A stretch of DNA of 64,000 nucleotides from Streptomyces collinus Tu 365. Lineage in GTDB: Bacteria; Actinomycetota; Actinomycetes; Streptomycetales; Streptomycetaceae. Position 1 is the first letter of the stretch, and every line of letters starts with the position of its first letter. The position numbers and the translations under genes were made by a program. The stretch spans positions 186,001 through 250,000 of the forward strand of contig NC_021985.1 in NCBI RefSeq assembly GCF_000444875.1. Reading direction: 5' to 3'. Shown piece after piece: positions 28,528 to 36,798 of this stretch. The notes beneath the pieces are model-generated. The model saw only the letters and a list, made by a program, of their open reading frames with translations. It was not told where the DNA came from and made no database searches.

Positions 28528-29844
28528 GTGCGGACTCCCCCCAAACCGCACACCGGCTTGCGCCCGAAGGTGTTACGGCCCTCGCTAAAAACCCGGCGGG
28601 CACAGCTGGACATGTCAGTGGTCCTGCTGGTCCTCCTCGGTACCACGGTGCTGCTGGGCTGGTTCGGGCTCGGCAACTTCGCCCATGCCCTCACCTTCCC
28701 CGGACGCCTCACCGGTGCCGTCCTGATCGCGGTCGCGTTCACCACGCTCCTGGCTGCAGGCGCGGCCCTGGATTACTGGGTCGGGCACAGTTTCCAGTAC
28801 TCCGGCCTCGTCGTACTGATCGGAGCGTTCGCGGCGCTGCTGATCGACGCCCTGCTTCTGCTCAGGACGCTGAAGAACGGCGATCTGACGCTCTTCCCGG
28901 CGCTGTTCGGCGCACTCACGGCGGGGGCGGCCTGGGCTCTCGTCACCGTGTGGCGGACGTCGGTCACGGTCCCCGCACCGAAACGGGTGGCCGCTGCGCT
29001 GCTGGTCTCCTCGATCCTCGCCGTCGCTAATTTCGGCTACCAGAACCTCTATCTGCCGTACCGGCGCGAGGCCAGGCCTCTCATCACGTTGTCCGTGGGA
29101 AAGGCTGTGCTGGCCAAGGACCGCAAGGCGTTCGCCGTGCCCGTGGATGTCACGTTCCAGAACCACGCCGACGTGGGGTTCTATGTGCTCGGCACCGAAT
29201 TCCACGCCATGGGGGAACAGGTGCACCTGGCCAGCAGGGACCGCCTCCGTGAGCAGTGGCGAAGCGATGCCCAGCAGTTCGCGGCCTCCTCGGGGGACAT
29301 GTATCCACTCTCCCGCAGGGAGATTCACCAGACTGGCGAGCTGGTGGAAGCGAAACCCTGGATGCAGCCCGGTAACTGGATCGAGCCGAACGACGCGTTC
29401 ACCACGCGCATGGTCGTACAACTACCCGTGGACACGCGGTACGACCAGGTGGCCTTCTATGCCACCGCGAGCCTTGCGCGCAAGGATCAGATCGTGCTGG
29501 ATCCACCGCTCAATTTCGTCACGACCTCCTGGGGACGTGGCCACATCCCGCAACGGGTGAAGAACCTACAGAAAAAGGGCACCGACTCCCTCGTCTACCG
29601 CGCTCGGGTGCACGAGAACAACGCGATCGACGAAGCCATCAGACAGCCGCGATTCGTCACCGTGTACTGGCAGTTCGGCACACACGGTGCAACGGTGTCG
29701 ACGAGCATCACACGCAAGGGCGATGACGACAACAGCGAGCCGTCCGGGGAGGAACTACGGCAACTGGTGAGCCGGTACGGTCTCGTCGATCTCTTCGCCG
29801 GCCCTGTCGAGCAGACTCTGTGGGACATCAAGAACCAGCGCTGA
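28528..29844 (+). CDS. membrane protein with large C-terminal domain, unknown function
   Basis: This 438-residue protein is read from a GTG preceded by AGGAGGTGATCG, an unusually complete match to the 16S anti-Shine-Dalgarno sequence. After a basic start, five membrane helices lie between about residues 29 and 180 (for example SVVLLVLLGTTVLLGWFGLG and LVVLIGAFAALLIDALLLL). A soluble, strand-rich domain of about 240 residues follows (PLITLSVGKAVLAKDRKAF ... FVTVYWQFGTHGATVSTSI). I recognise no family. The 3' end overlaps that of the convergent lasso cyclase gene by 17 bases. 28255-28527 upstream holds nothing else I can support. Confidence 0.78.
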   Translation: MRTPPKPHTGLRPKVLRPSLKTRRAQLDMSVVLLVLLGTTVLLGWFGLGNFAHALTFPGRLTGAVLIAVAFTTLLAAGAALDYWVGHSFQYSGLVVLIGAFAALLIDALLLLRTLKNGDLTLFPALFGALTAGAAWALVTVWRTSVTVPAPKRVAAALLVSSILAVANFGYQNLYLPYRREARPLITLSVGKAVLAKDRKAFAVPVDVTFQNHADVGFYVLGTEFHAMGEQVHLASRDRLREQWRSDAQQFAASSGDMYPLSRREIHQTGELVEAKPWMQPGNWIEPNDAFTTRMVVQLPVDTRYDQVAFYATASLARKDQIVLDPPLNFVTTSWGRGHIPQRVKNLQKKGTDSLVYRARVHENNAIDEAIRQPRFVTVYWQFGTHGATVSTSITRKGDDDNSEPSGEELRQLVSRYGLVDLFAGPVEQTLWDIKNQR

Positions 29845-31606
29845 GCCCCTCCAGCCACGCCACCAGCGCCAGCGAGCTGTTCATCCGGTCCCAGGAGTAC
29901 GCGTCCCCCAGGCCGAGCCGGGCCTCCCGCACGGCCCCGCACAGCGTGTCGACGTCGAACATCTCCGCGATCAGCGGATGCCGGGCGGAGCGGCACAGGG
30001 CGACAAGTTCGTCGCCGTGTCTGCGCAGGCCGCGGGCGTAGAGGTCGTCGAAGGGGATCTTGACCGCCCTGCCGCTGATTGGGGCCGGGAGCAGGTCCGC
30101 CAGGGCCTCGCGGAGGACGGCCTTCGGACGGCCCGGCCGGAACACGGCCGCGGCGGACAGGCGGCTCATCGTGGCGACGACCTCCGGGTCGAGGAACGGG
30201 TGCGAGAGGAAGAACCCGTCCCGTTCGGCCCGGTGCCAGGACAGCGGATCGGGCGCGGCCAGGTAGTTGGCGGCGTCGTACAGCGACTGTTCCGGTCTGC
30301 GCCCGAACACGAAGCGGCTCTCCGCGATCCGGGCCTCGCGGAACCCGTGGGCCCGGGCGAAGCCGGGCCGCAGCCAGCGGGGGCGGTCGAAGGTGCCGAG
30401 TCCGCCCAGCATCGTTCCGCCACGGGCCAGTGCGGTGATCCGTTCGGCGGTGAGCGGGGCGGTCGGCCGGACGACGTAGGCGTGGACGACGTCCCGCAGG
30501 CCCCTTTCACTTCCCTCGGCCCAGGCGCGTGCCTGCCGGGTCAGCTGCCGGAGCCGGCCCGTGCGGGCGAGCCTGTGCAGGTGGAAGGGGTTGGCGTCGA
30601 CGACCGGATCGGCCCCGCAGCCGGTCAGGAGGGTGTCGCAGCCCAGTTCCGCGGCCGCGTCGTGGAGTCTGCTCCAGAACGGGGCGCGGAACGCGTGCGC
30701 ATGGGGCTCGTCCGCGTCGCCCGCGTGGTGCGGGAAGTCGTCGAAGTCGGCCACGTCGTCGGCGTCGACGACCACCGGGCGGCCCGTGGGGGCGTGCCGC
30801 CGGATCCCCTCCAGCGCCAGGTCGAGGTACGGCTGCTCCCCGGCCAGCTCCCCGTGGTGGAAGCGCCCGGCGAGCAGGACGAGCTCCCCGGTTCCGGCGT
30901 GTCCCGCGGCCAGCAGGCGTGCGGCGAGCAGCGCCACACCGGTGGAGTCGGTGCCGCCCGAGACATGGCAGGCCGTCGTCGTGCCCATACGGCGTCCGAC
31001 GGCGTTCTCCAGCGCCAGGCGCAGCTCCCGCGCGGCCTCGTCGAGGCCGGGTCCGCCGACGAGGGACGCGGGCGCGTCGGCGGTGGCACGGGCGCGTCGC
31101 GGCGTACGGACGCGCAACCGCCCGGCGAGGGAGAGCTCCACCACTTCGCCGCCGAGGACACGGTGGACCCCGGTGAACGGCGTGAGGTCCGTGTGCGGTT
31201 GCGCCAGGTTCCCGATGAGGTAGCGGCAGAAGTAGCGGGGTTCCAACTCGGTGGCGCGGCCCAGGGTGCGGGCAGAGGTGCTCACGGCGTCCACGCGACC
31301 TGCGGACTCTCTGAAGAACAGGGGGATGCGTGCCTGTTCGTCGCGCGTCAGGAGGATGCGGTCCCGGCACACGGCGACGGCCGCGTAGTCGCCGGCCGGC
31401 ATCGTCGGGGCCTCTCCCTGCCTGCCGCAGGCGTCGAGGAGGCCGCGTGCGCCCGTCACCCGGTCGCGGGCCGAACCGGCCCAGCCGACGACGGCCGCGG
31501 TGCCGGCCGGCGAGGAGACCGTCGTCACGAGTCCCCGACGTGCCAGGGCGTCGGTGGTCCGGAGCCTCGGTGCGCCGCCCGCCCACTCAAGGCGCAGGGC
31601 GTCCAT
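29828..31606 (-). CDS. lasso peptide cyclase (asparagine-synthetase-like C protein)
   Basis: This 592-residue homologue of asparagine synthetase B would adenylate the side-chain carboxylate of the ring Asp and close an isopeptide bond with the core's first amine. The N-terminal region is the degenerate glutamine-amidotransferase-like domain (AGDYAAVAVCRDRILLTRDEQARIPLFF) without an N-terminal catalytic Cys. The ATP-binding PP-loop SGGTDS lies at residues 216-221, and the C-terminal half has the expected GHPFLD-like segment (FFLSHPFLDPEV) and PKAVLREAL. The ATG at 31606 follows GGAGGCCGGTGAC and lies one base after the B stop, so translation is coupled. It is the third gene of the A-B-C set. 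Confidence 0.9.
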   Translation of the reverse strand: MDALRLEWAGGAPRLRTTDALARRGLVTTVSSPAGTAAVVGWAGSARDRVTGARGLLDACGRQGEAPTMPAGDYAAVAVCRDRILLTRDEQARIPLFFRESAGRVDAVSTSARTLGRATELEPRYFCRYLIGNLAQPHTDLTPFTGVHRVLGGEVVELSLAGRLRVRTPRRARATADAPASLVGGPGLDEAARELRLALENAVGRRMGTTTACHVSGGTDSTGVALLAARLLAAGHAGTGELVLLAGRFHHGELAGEQPYLDLALEGIRRHAPTGRPVVVDADDVADFDDFPHHAGDADEPHAHAFRAPFWSRLHDAAAELGCDTLLTGCGADPVVDANPFHLHRLARTGRLRQLTRQARAWAEGSERGLRDVVHAYVVRPTAPLTAERITALARGGTMLGGLGTFDRPRWLRPGFARAHGFREARIAESRFVFGRRPEQSLYDAANYLAAPDPLSWHRAERDGFFLSHPFLDPEVVATMSRLSAAAVFRPGRPKAVLREALADLLPAPISGRAVKIPFDDLYARGLRRHGDELVALCRSARHPLIAEMFDVDTLCGAVREARLGLGDAYSWDRMNSSLALVAWLEGLSAGS

Positions 31607-31607
31607 G

Positions 31608-32231
31608 TCACCGGCCTCCGCCGTCGATGGTGAGCACCGGTTCGAAGGCGTGCCCCCGCGGATCGGCGTCCGGGATGCACAGGCCGGCGGAGACGGTCCA
31701 GGCGTGCAGGGCGAACGGGTGCTCGCGCACGCCGATGTGGAGGACGGCCTGCAGGCCGGACCGCCGCAGCAGGAGGAAGGCTGTCACCGCCTCGGACTTG
31801 CAGTCGCCGTCGACCAGCCAGCTGCGGCGGCTGTGGGCCAGGATCGCTCGTTTCAGTCGGCGGACTTCCTGTGTGGAGGGGGTGTCGGCGCGGGCGTACG
31901 CCGGGGCGGCCAGGGACAGCAGCCGCAGGACGCGACCGAATCCCACGGTCCGGATGAGCAGATGCACTCCCCGCAGCCAAGGCCCGGCGCCGGCGTCCGT
32001 GTGCCGCTGCCGGCGGTCCTTCGCGCACCCGGCGCGCAGGAAGACGGTGACGAGCTCCGCGCGTTCCTCGGGGGTGCCTTCGGCGAACTTGCGGACGTCC
32101 GCCGCCGCCATGCCGAGAAAACGCGTCCGCCTCCAGTCCGCGATCAGCGCGCCGTCGGACATCCCGGTGACACGGCAGTGCGGTGACAGGGTCCTTGCCA
32201 TGGCTGTCAGGGCATCGGCGTCCTCTGTCAC
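31608..32231 (-). CDS. lasso peptide leader protease, apparently with fused recognition element (B protein)
   Basis: This protein of 207 residues would cut the leader off the precursor. The C-terminal part is the transglutaminase-like cysteine protease with C144 (DGDCKSEAV), H176 (FALHAWTV) and D188 (IPDADP). The first ~75 residues (SDGALIADWRRTRFLGMAAADVRKFAEG ... ELVTVFLRAG) look like a degenerate PqqD-type recognition element. Actinobacterial clusters usually encode it as a separate B1 protein. The total length is close to that of the fused proteobacterial McjB. The start is GTG with GGAGGAAGCGCG upstream, 33 bases after the precursor stop. The fusion is my inference from pattern and length. 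Confidence 0.85.
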   Translation of the reverse strand: MTEDADALTAMARTLSPHCRVTGMSDGALIADWRRTRFLGMAAADVRKFAEGTPEERAELVTVFLRAGCAKDRRQRHTDAGAGPWLRGVHLLIRTVGFGRVLRLLSLAAPAYARADTPSTQEVRRLKRAILAHSRRSWLVDGDCKSEAVTAFLLLRRSGLQAVLHIGVREHPFALHAWTVSAGLCIPDADPRGHAFEPVLTIDGGGR

Positions 32232-32264
32232 CGCGCTTCCTCCAAGGGTTCGCCGTGAACGGCG

Positions 32265-32381
32265 TCAGGACTGGTAACCGTGACCGTCGTAGAACCCGCC
32301 GCTGAAGCCCCGGATCAGACGGCCGTTGCCGAGAAGGACCAGCCGGTGCGGCTGACGACGCCGCAGCAATCGGAGAAACAT
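32265..32381 (-). CDS. lasso peptide precursor, 38 codons
   Basis: The ATG at 32381 has GGAGG six bases upstream (32388-32392), and the stop is 33 bases before the protease gene. The leader is 24 residues and basic. It contains P-x-x-L-V-x-L-G (PHRLVLLG), which fits the Pro...Leu-Val...Gly pattern of actinobacterial lasso leaders, then RLIR before the cut. The predicted core is GFSGGFYDGHGYQS: Gly1 would be joined to Asp8 to make an eight-residue ring, with a six-residue tail through it. The usual Thr at leader position -2 is Ile here. It resembles anantin-type cores in having a Gly-Phe start and Asp at position 8. Cleavage and ring are predictions. Confidence 0.8.
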   Translation of the reverse strand: MFLRLLRRRQPHRLVLLGNGRLIRGFSGGFYDGHGYQS

Positions 32382-32656
32382 CGCCCACCTCCAGATCAGG
32401 CAGGGCCGATCAACTCCAGGCTACTCCGCCCGGAATGCCCCGCAACCGGATCGCCGGCGCCGGTCATGTCCGGCTTCCACGACCGTCCGCGACAGAAAGT
32501 TACACAGCGTCAATAAGACTTGTGAGTAGTTGAGTTGTGCGCCAAGCAGCGCCGCCTGGGTCGCGGCCGGCCGGTGCGGGGAGCACGATGGAGGCAGGGG
32601 GATTCCGCCCCGCGAGCCGGCGGCCGGCCCGTGAGGCCGAGCCAAGGAGATCAGCC

Positions 32657-33538
32657 ATGGGCCACCCCGAACCCCGGCCGGGCGGCTTCGAATCGGAGAA
32701 CCATCCGTGGAGGATCCGCCTCGTCGAACACCCGAAGCGGTTTGAATCGTCACAATTCCGGGCCGCCAAGGACACGGCCCACAAGATCCTCCACGCCATG
32801 GAGGACGCTGACCTGCCGTACGGGCCGAGGCCCGTGGACGCGCAGCAGGTGGCGAAGAACTCCGAGCGCTGGGAGATGCACCACGGCGGCAGTCTGTGGG
32901 TCAAGGGATCCCGGGGCTGGCTCATGTACCGCGCCCGGGTCGGCATCGAGTGGAGCATGCAGTTCTGCGCCGATCCCGCGAAGGTGGACCGGCTGCGGCA
33001 GGACGCCGCCGATCTGGTCGACGCCTTCCCGCTCACCCTGCCCGCGCTCGCGGACCTCGGCTACGAGCGCGCCGAGGACCTGCTGCGCACGCCGATCGAG
33101 GACGCCGACGGGGTCGAGGCGTGGACCGACTCCCTGTTCAACTCGTGCGTGCCGCTGAGCCACGGCAACCACCAGGGCATTCTGCCGAGCGTGCCCGGGG
33201 AACACCACTACCCCTGGCCGGTGAAGGGCGCCGACTTCGTCCGGTACGACGACTTCCAACTGTGGGTGACCCTGCCCGACGGCACCCACGGCGCCGTCGC
33301 GCCGGTGGACCGGCGCGGCTCCGGTGACGGGCACGTCCGGCTCACCTTCGTCCCGGAAGGCAGCGCCGCCGCCCCCACGGTCGCCGAGGCCCAGGACCGG
33401 GGCCTGATGGCCGTCCTGCCGGCGAACAGCGACGTGGCCCTGCAGGCCTTCGCCCAGCAGGTCGCCCCCGGCCGGCGCACCGCCTCCGGCCCGCTGTCGC
33501 CCCCCGCACGACGGCATGCCGGCCGAAGCTCCCGCTAG
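32657..33538 (+). CDS. DUF6424-like protein of unknown function
   Basis: This 293-residue soluble protein has an ATG at 32657 with AAGGAGATCAGCC upstream. Its text (HPWRIRLVEHPKRFESSQFRAAKD ... GIEWSMQFCADPAKVDRLR ... GADFVRYDDFQLWVTLPDGT, VAPVDRRGSGDG) matches what I remember of the DUF6424 family of Streptomyces and some actinophages, whose role is unknown. There is no signal peptide or membrane helix. It is divergent from the lasso precursor. The 275 bases between (32382-32656) include a less GC-rich patch near 32500-32535 that probably holds one or both promoters. No functional link to the lasso peptide is shown. Confidence 0.8.
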   Translation: MGHPEPRPGGFESENHPWRIRLVEHPKRFESSQFRAAKDTAHKILHAMEDADLPYGPRPVDAQQVAKNSERWEMHHGGSLWVKGSRGWLMYRARVGIEWSMQFCADPAKVDRLRQDAADLVDAFPLTLPALADLGYERAEDLLRTPIEDADGVEAWTDSLFNSCVPLSHGNHQGILPSVPGEHHYPWPVKGADFVRYDDFQLWVTLPDGTHGAVAPVDRRGSGDGHVRLTFVPEGSAAAPTVAEAQDRGLMAVLPANSDVALQAFAQQVAPGRRTASGPLSPPARRHAGRSSR

Positions 33539-33564
33539 CGGGACATCGGGACACCGGTATCCCG
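33531..33564. repeat. palindrome pair at the end of the DUF6424-like gene
   Basis: CCCGCTAGCGGG (33531-33542) is a perfect 12-base palindrome spanning the stop codon. It is followed by the near-palindrome CGGGACACCGGTATCCCG (33547-33564). Together they may fold into hairpins and end transcription from the left, or block read-through from the decayed region on the right. There is no T tract. Confidence 0.45.
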
Positions 33565-33613
33565 CCCGGCCGCTGCCGGCCGTCCCGACGGCCTTGTCCG
33601 GGGCGGGTGTTGT

Positions 33614-34579
33614 TCAGGCGGTGTGGTCCAGGGTGCCAAGGCCAAGGCCCGGCAGGGCGCCCACCGGGTCCAGGTCCGGGTGCCGCGGGGCCACCAGTCG
33701 TCCTGTGCGGGCTCGGACTCGTAGGCGGACCACAGGCCGTCGCGGCCGAGGCGGAGCTGGACGTGGCCACGTGGGTGGGTGAGGTGGTTGCGCCAGGGGC
33801 GGAACGCGGGGAGGTCGACGGCGAGCAGCACGAGTGGTGGCCGTCAGCCCGGACCCGGGGCAGGCGGCGACCAGCCGCACCGCGTCCTGTCACAGGGTCA
33901 GTTCGCCGACCGGGTCGCGGCCGATGCCGAGCAGTGCGTGCGCGCGGGCGGCGGCGTCGGTGGCGAGCTGATCCAGTGCCAAGGGACCCGGGCCGCCGGG
34001 TGCCCGGGGGCTGCTCGGGATGCGGCGGCACCGACAACGGCAGCGGCAGCGGCAGCGATGGGAGTTGCGGGGGCGCGAAGGCGTCGGTGGCGCGCGTAAG
34101 CCGGGCAGGGACCGGGGCTGCCGCTCCTGGGCGGCCCGGGCCGCGCGGGCGGCGCTGCGCCGGGACAGCGCGTCGGGCAGTTACCTCTCGCCGGCCACGC
34201 AGCAGGACGAGCCGGGCGGGTTTCCCGGGTGTGGCGATTGGACCAGGGTGTCGGTGACGCGCAGCAGGCCGCTGGGCTGTGTGCCGTTCAGCAGTTCGTG
34301 GGTGATCCGGAGGTCGCCGGTGGTGCAGGTGACGGCCGTGTCGGGGGCGTCGTCGGGAGACGCGTCGATGTCAGCGGGTCGGACGAGCAGGTCGAAGGTG
34401 GCGGCCCCGATGCGCGGGCCGGGTGCGGGGCATCGCGCCGACCCACCGTCTACGGCGCAGTGTGTGGTGTCCGGGGTTAGACGTTGACGCGTCAAGTAGT
34501 TGACGGTGTGTCGTCCTGGTGAGCTGGAGTTCCGGAGCGGCCGAGAGGCGGCTCGTAGAGGCACGCAACGCGGCGGCAT
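33614..34579 (-). pseudogene. decayed minus-strand gene with nonsense and frameshift lesions
   Basis: Pieces of one protein can be followed in changing frames: RIGAATFDLLVRPADIDAS and LRITHELLNGTQPSGLLRV, then LALDQLATDAAARAHALLGIG and DPVGELTL, a stop (33890-33892), QDAVRLVAA, then PRGHVQLRLGRDGLWSAYE and DDWWPRG, and after a further frame change LDPVGALPGLGLGTLDHTA and the end. The stop after ELTL looks like a Trp-to-stop change. I do not recognise the parent family. The 3' boundary is firm, the 5' boundary is approximate. Confidence 0.45.
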
Positions 34580-34644
34580 CGTCTCAGCGCCGCCAGCCGC
34601 AAGTTGCGGGATCCGTCAACTCGTCAGATCGTGGAAGAGAGACC

Positions 34645-34852
34645 GTGGAGGACCGCACCGTGCTGGACCGGCGCGCGGACGCCTGGCATCTGGAGCGGCA
34701 GCAGCCTCGCGGCAGGCGCGCGGTGGTGACCATGGAGATCACCGGCCGCCGAGTTCGTTGACGTATCCCTCACCGGAAACGGCGGCATCGTCCGCGTGGC
34801 CACCCCACGGCGCTCCCTCCAGATCAACGCATCGGGAGGAACACCGCGATGA
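34645..34852 (+). pseudogene. small frameshifted gene ahead of the GH25 lysozyme
   Basis: From the GTG at 34645 the frame reads VEDRTVLDRRADAWHLERQQ and on to VVTMEIT, then stops shortly. One frame over, beginning at about 34750, AAEFVDVSLTGNGGIVRVAT and RRSLQINASGG read on to a stop that overlaps the lysozyme ATG (ATGA). Joined, they make a sensible small strand-rich protein coupled to the lysozyme. The break is at ACCGGCCGCCG. It may be a mutation, a sequencing slip, or chance. Confidence 0.3.
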
Positions 34853-35427
34853 TCAAAGGTCATGACGTATCCGTCTTCCAGGACGCGAACTTCCCCACTG
34901 CCGACACCAGTTTCGTATTCATCAAGGGCACCGAAGGGATTTCCTATGTCAACCCCAAGCAGAAGGAGCAGGCCGCGCACGCCCGCGCCGAGGGACTCGT
35001 AGTGGGCTTCTACCACTTCCTGCACCCGGGTCACATCAAGGAGCAGGCGGCTCACTTCGTGGAGGGCTCCGCGAGCATCGAGTACGACATGCTGGTCGTC
35101 GACTGGGAGACCAACCCAAACGGCACCGCGGCGTCCTGTGCGGAAAAGGACTCCTTCATCGCCGAAGTCAAGCGGCTCGGCGGCGCCGAGCACAAGGTCG
35201 GGCTGTACTGCAACCGGGACTTCTGGCGGAACCGGGACACCACCGGTAACGCGGGAGACTTTCTGTGGATCGCCGAGTACGGCGTCACCGCCGGCGAACC
35301 CGACATCGAAAGCAAGTGGCTGTTCCACCAGTACACCGACAAGCCGCTGGACACCAACGTGAGCGTCTTCACTTCCAAGGCCGAGCTGGTCGCGTTCGCC
35401 GGCGGCATCAACGGCGTGAAGAACTAG
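34849..35427 (+). CDS. GH25-family lysozyme (N-acetylmuramidase)
   Basis: This 192-residue single-domain glycoside hydrolase family 25 enzyme would cut the MurNAc-GlcNAc bond of peptidoglycan. Typical features are D6 in KGHDVSVFQ, FVFIKGTEGISY, GFYHFLHPG, and the catalytic VVDWETN with D85 and E87. ESKWLFHQYTD near the end completes the barrel. There is no signal peptide and no binding domain, unlike most secreted GH25 enzymes; this suggests release by a holin, by lysis or by another route. GGGAGGAACACCGCG precedes the ATG. Two small orphan genes follow in the same direction. The group may come from a phage or a secretion-linked element. Confidence 0.88.
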   Translation: MIKGHDVSVFQDANFPTADTSFVFIKGTEGISYVNPKQKEQAAHARAEGLVVGFYHFLHPGHIKEQAAHFVEGSASIEYDMLVVDWETNPNGTAASCAEKDSFIAEVKRLGGAEHKVGLYCNRDFWRNRDTTGNAGDFLWIAEYGVTAGEPDIESKWLFHQYTDKPLDTNVSVFTSKAELVAFAGGINGVKN

Positions 35428-35603
35428 AGCCTGACACCGGGCGAGACCTCGGAGTGCGCCCGCCAACGGCGCACGCGCTCAGCGGCCCCCCACCGGGCCG
35501 CTTGACCTTCCTACTCCCCGACGGCGATCGATGGGCCGGATGCTACGTGCCAACAAGGGCATCGGTTTCCGCCAGCTGAGACACGCGAGATTGGAGATGC
35601 ACA

Positions 35604-35963
35604 ATGACAGAGATCGACGCGGCTGTAGTGGACTCGAACGCATCCAGCGCTACGATCCTGGCAACGCTGTTCAACAAATCAAGTCGTACTATCGCCGCTG
35701 GCGGCACAGTGCGACTTACGGCAGCTCCCTTTGGGACCGGAAATTCCGCTGATGCGACTTTCGGCTCGATCGCGCCAGGGGGACAAGAGACGCAGCTTAT
35801 CAATTGGGATTTGGAGAGAGACGATATCCATACCCCATACCCGACGGCCGCCCACTATTTCCTTTCAGCGGAAGGAGGCGGGGCCTGCTCAGGCGGAACC
35901 GGTCAAAATCCAGAAGGAATCACAGGAGTTCGATTCTCCATATTTGACTCTGACTGGTCATAA
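35604..35963 (+). CDS. small beta-rich protein of unknown function (119 aa)
   Basis: The ATG at 35604 has GGAGATGCACA upstream. The protein is acidic and strand-rich (ILATLFNKSSRTIAAGGTVRL, FGSIAPGGQETQLINWDLE) and ends in GVRFSIFDSDWS. No signal peptide, helix or known motif is visible. GC content and codon use are clearly lower in GC than in flanking genes (ATA, AAA, TCA, ATT codons), a sign of transfer. It follows the lysozyme by 176 bases in the same direction. The Ser/Thr/Gly-rich strands suggest a compact beta-sandwich such as a binding or tail protein, which is inference. Confidence 0.6.
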   Translation: MTEIDAAVVDSNASSATILATLFNKSSRTIAAGGTVRLTAAPFGTGNSADATFGSIAPGGQETQLINWDLERDDIHTPYPTAAHYFLSAEGGGACSGGTGQNPEGITGVRFSIFDSDWS

Positions 35964-36236
35964 CTGCGCCGATCCTGGGTAGGAGGCACCGGCTCCCCGA
36001 ACAGGCGAATAACGTTCACCCACTCGCCAGAGCCGATGTGTCCTTCAACATAGCATCATCAGGCGGGCGTCAAATTGCAAAGAGGGGGGGCCTCTGGATG
36101 CCACAGGTCGGTTTGTCGGCACTCGCAGCATTATGGTTGGCGATAAGCACCTTAATCCCCTGGCACTACCTGCGGAGTTCCCGAGACGGTGGGCACGGAA
36201 TAAATGGCGGTCCCGTCCGGAGTTAGCGGGGAGATC

Positions 36237-36539
36237 ATGTCTACTTCGTCATTCCAAATGTCGAGCTTCACTCCTGTTGATGGTGAGATCGTCAATCAAA
36301 GCTCGACCTCTGTATCGTTCTCATTCTCAAGCGCATACGTAACACATATTAGCGTCGACATATGGTCCGAGGATGACCAAGGCGCAACCTACACTGACAG
36401 GCAAGAGACAGATACGAACGGTACCGATGACGTGGACTTGTCGTTTGCCGTGCCCGCCGCCGTTGACCTGCACTACAAGATTACGATCAGTGGCGACCCC
36501 AGCTCGAATAATATTGTCTACGTCCGCATCGACTGGTAA
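36237..36539 (+). CDS. small beta-sandwich-like protein of unknown function (100 aa)
   Basis: The ATG at 36237 is chosen because GGGGAGATC precedes it; an earlier ATG at 36204 lacks a site. The protein is Ser/Thr/Asp-rich with alternating strands (STSVSFSFSSAYVTHISVDIW, DVDLSFAVPAAVDLHYKIT) and ends NIVYVRIDW, similar in style to the end of the gene before it. Codon use is low in GC. No signal peptide is present. It looks like a small beta-sandwich. The 273 bases before it hold nothing I can support. Confidence 0.55.
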   Translation: MSTSSFQMSSFTPVDGEIVNQSSTSVSFSFSSAYVTHISVDIWSEDDQGATYTDRQETDTNGTDDVDLSFAVPAAVDLHYKITISGDPSSNNIVYVRIDW

Positions 36540-36798
36540 CTCGTTAGCATTCCGTTTGCCATCCCAGCCCCGTGCACGCCGATGCCCTGGCCCAGAAGTC
36601 ACGGCACTATGGAGCCGCCAGGCAGGTCCGGGGGAAGCCGCGATATTGCATGTCTCCGAGGAGGGCAAAGGGAGGCAGCCAGGAGTTCATGCGCGTGCCC
36701 GCGGCGCTGAGCGAGGGCGCAACGTTCGGTGGACGGCTTTGTCCTGCGCCCAGCCGGTGCTTCCGGCGTCGCTCAAGCCAGCACTCGGGGAGGCCCGG

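Noticed and set aside
31525..32388. 287-codon minus-strand frame over the lasso precursor and B gene
   Set aside because: It lies in another frame, is Arg/Pro-rich and lacks domains; the precursor and B frames have good ribosome sites and motifs.
32382..32656. search for a separate lasso B1 (RRE) gene
   Set aside because: No open frame with a PqqD-like pattern was found on either strand here or downstream of the cyclase; the B protein's N-terminus accounts for it better.
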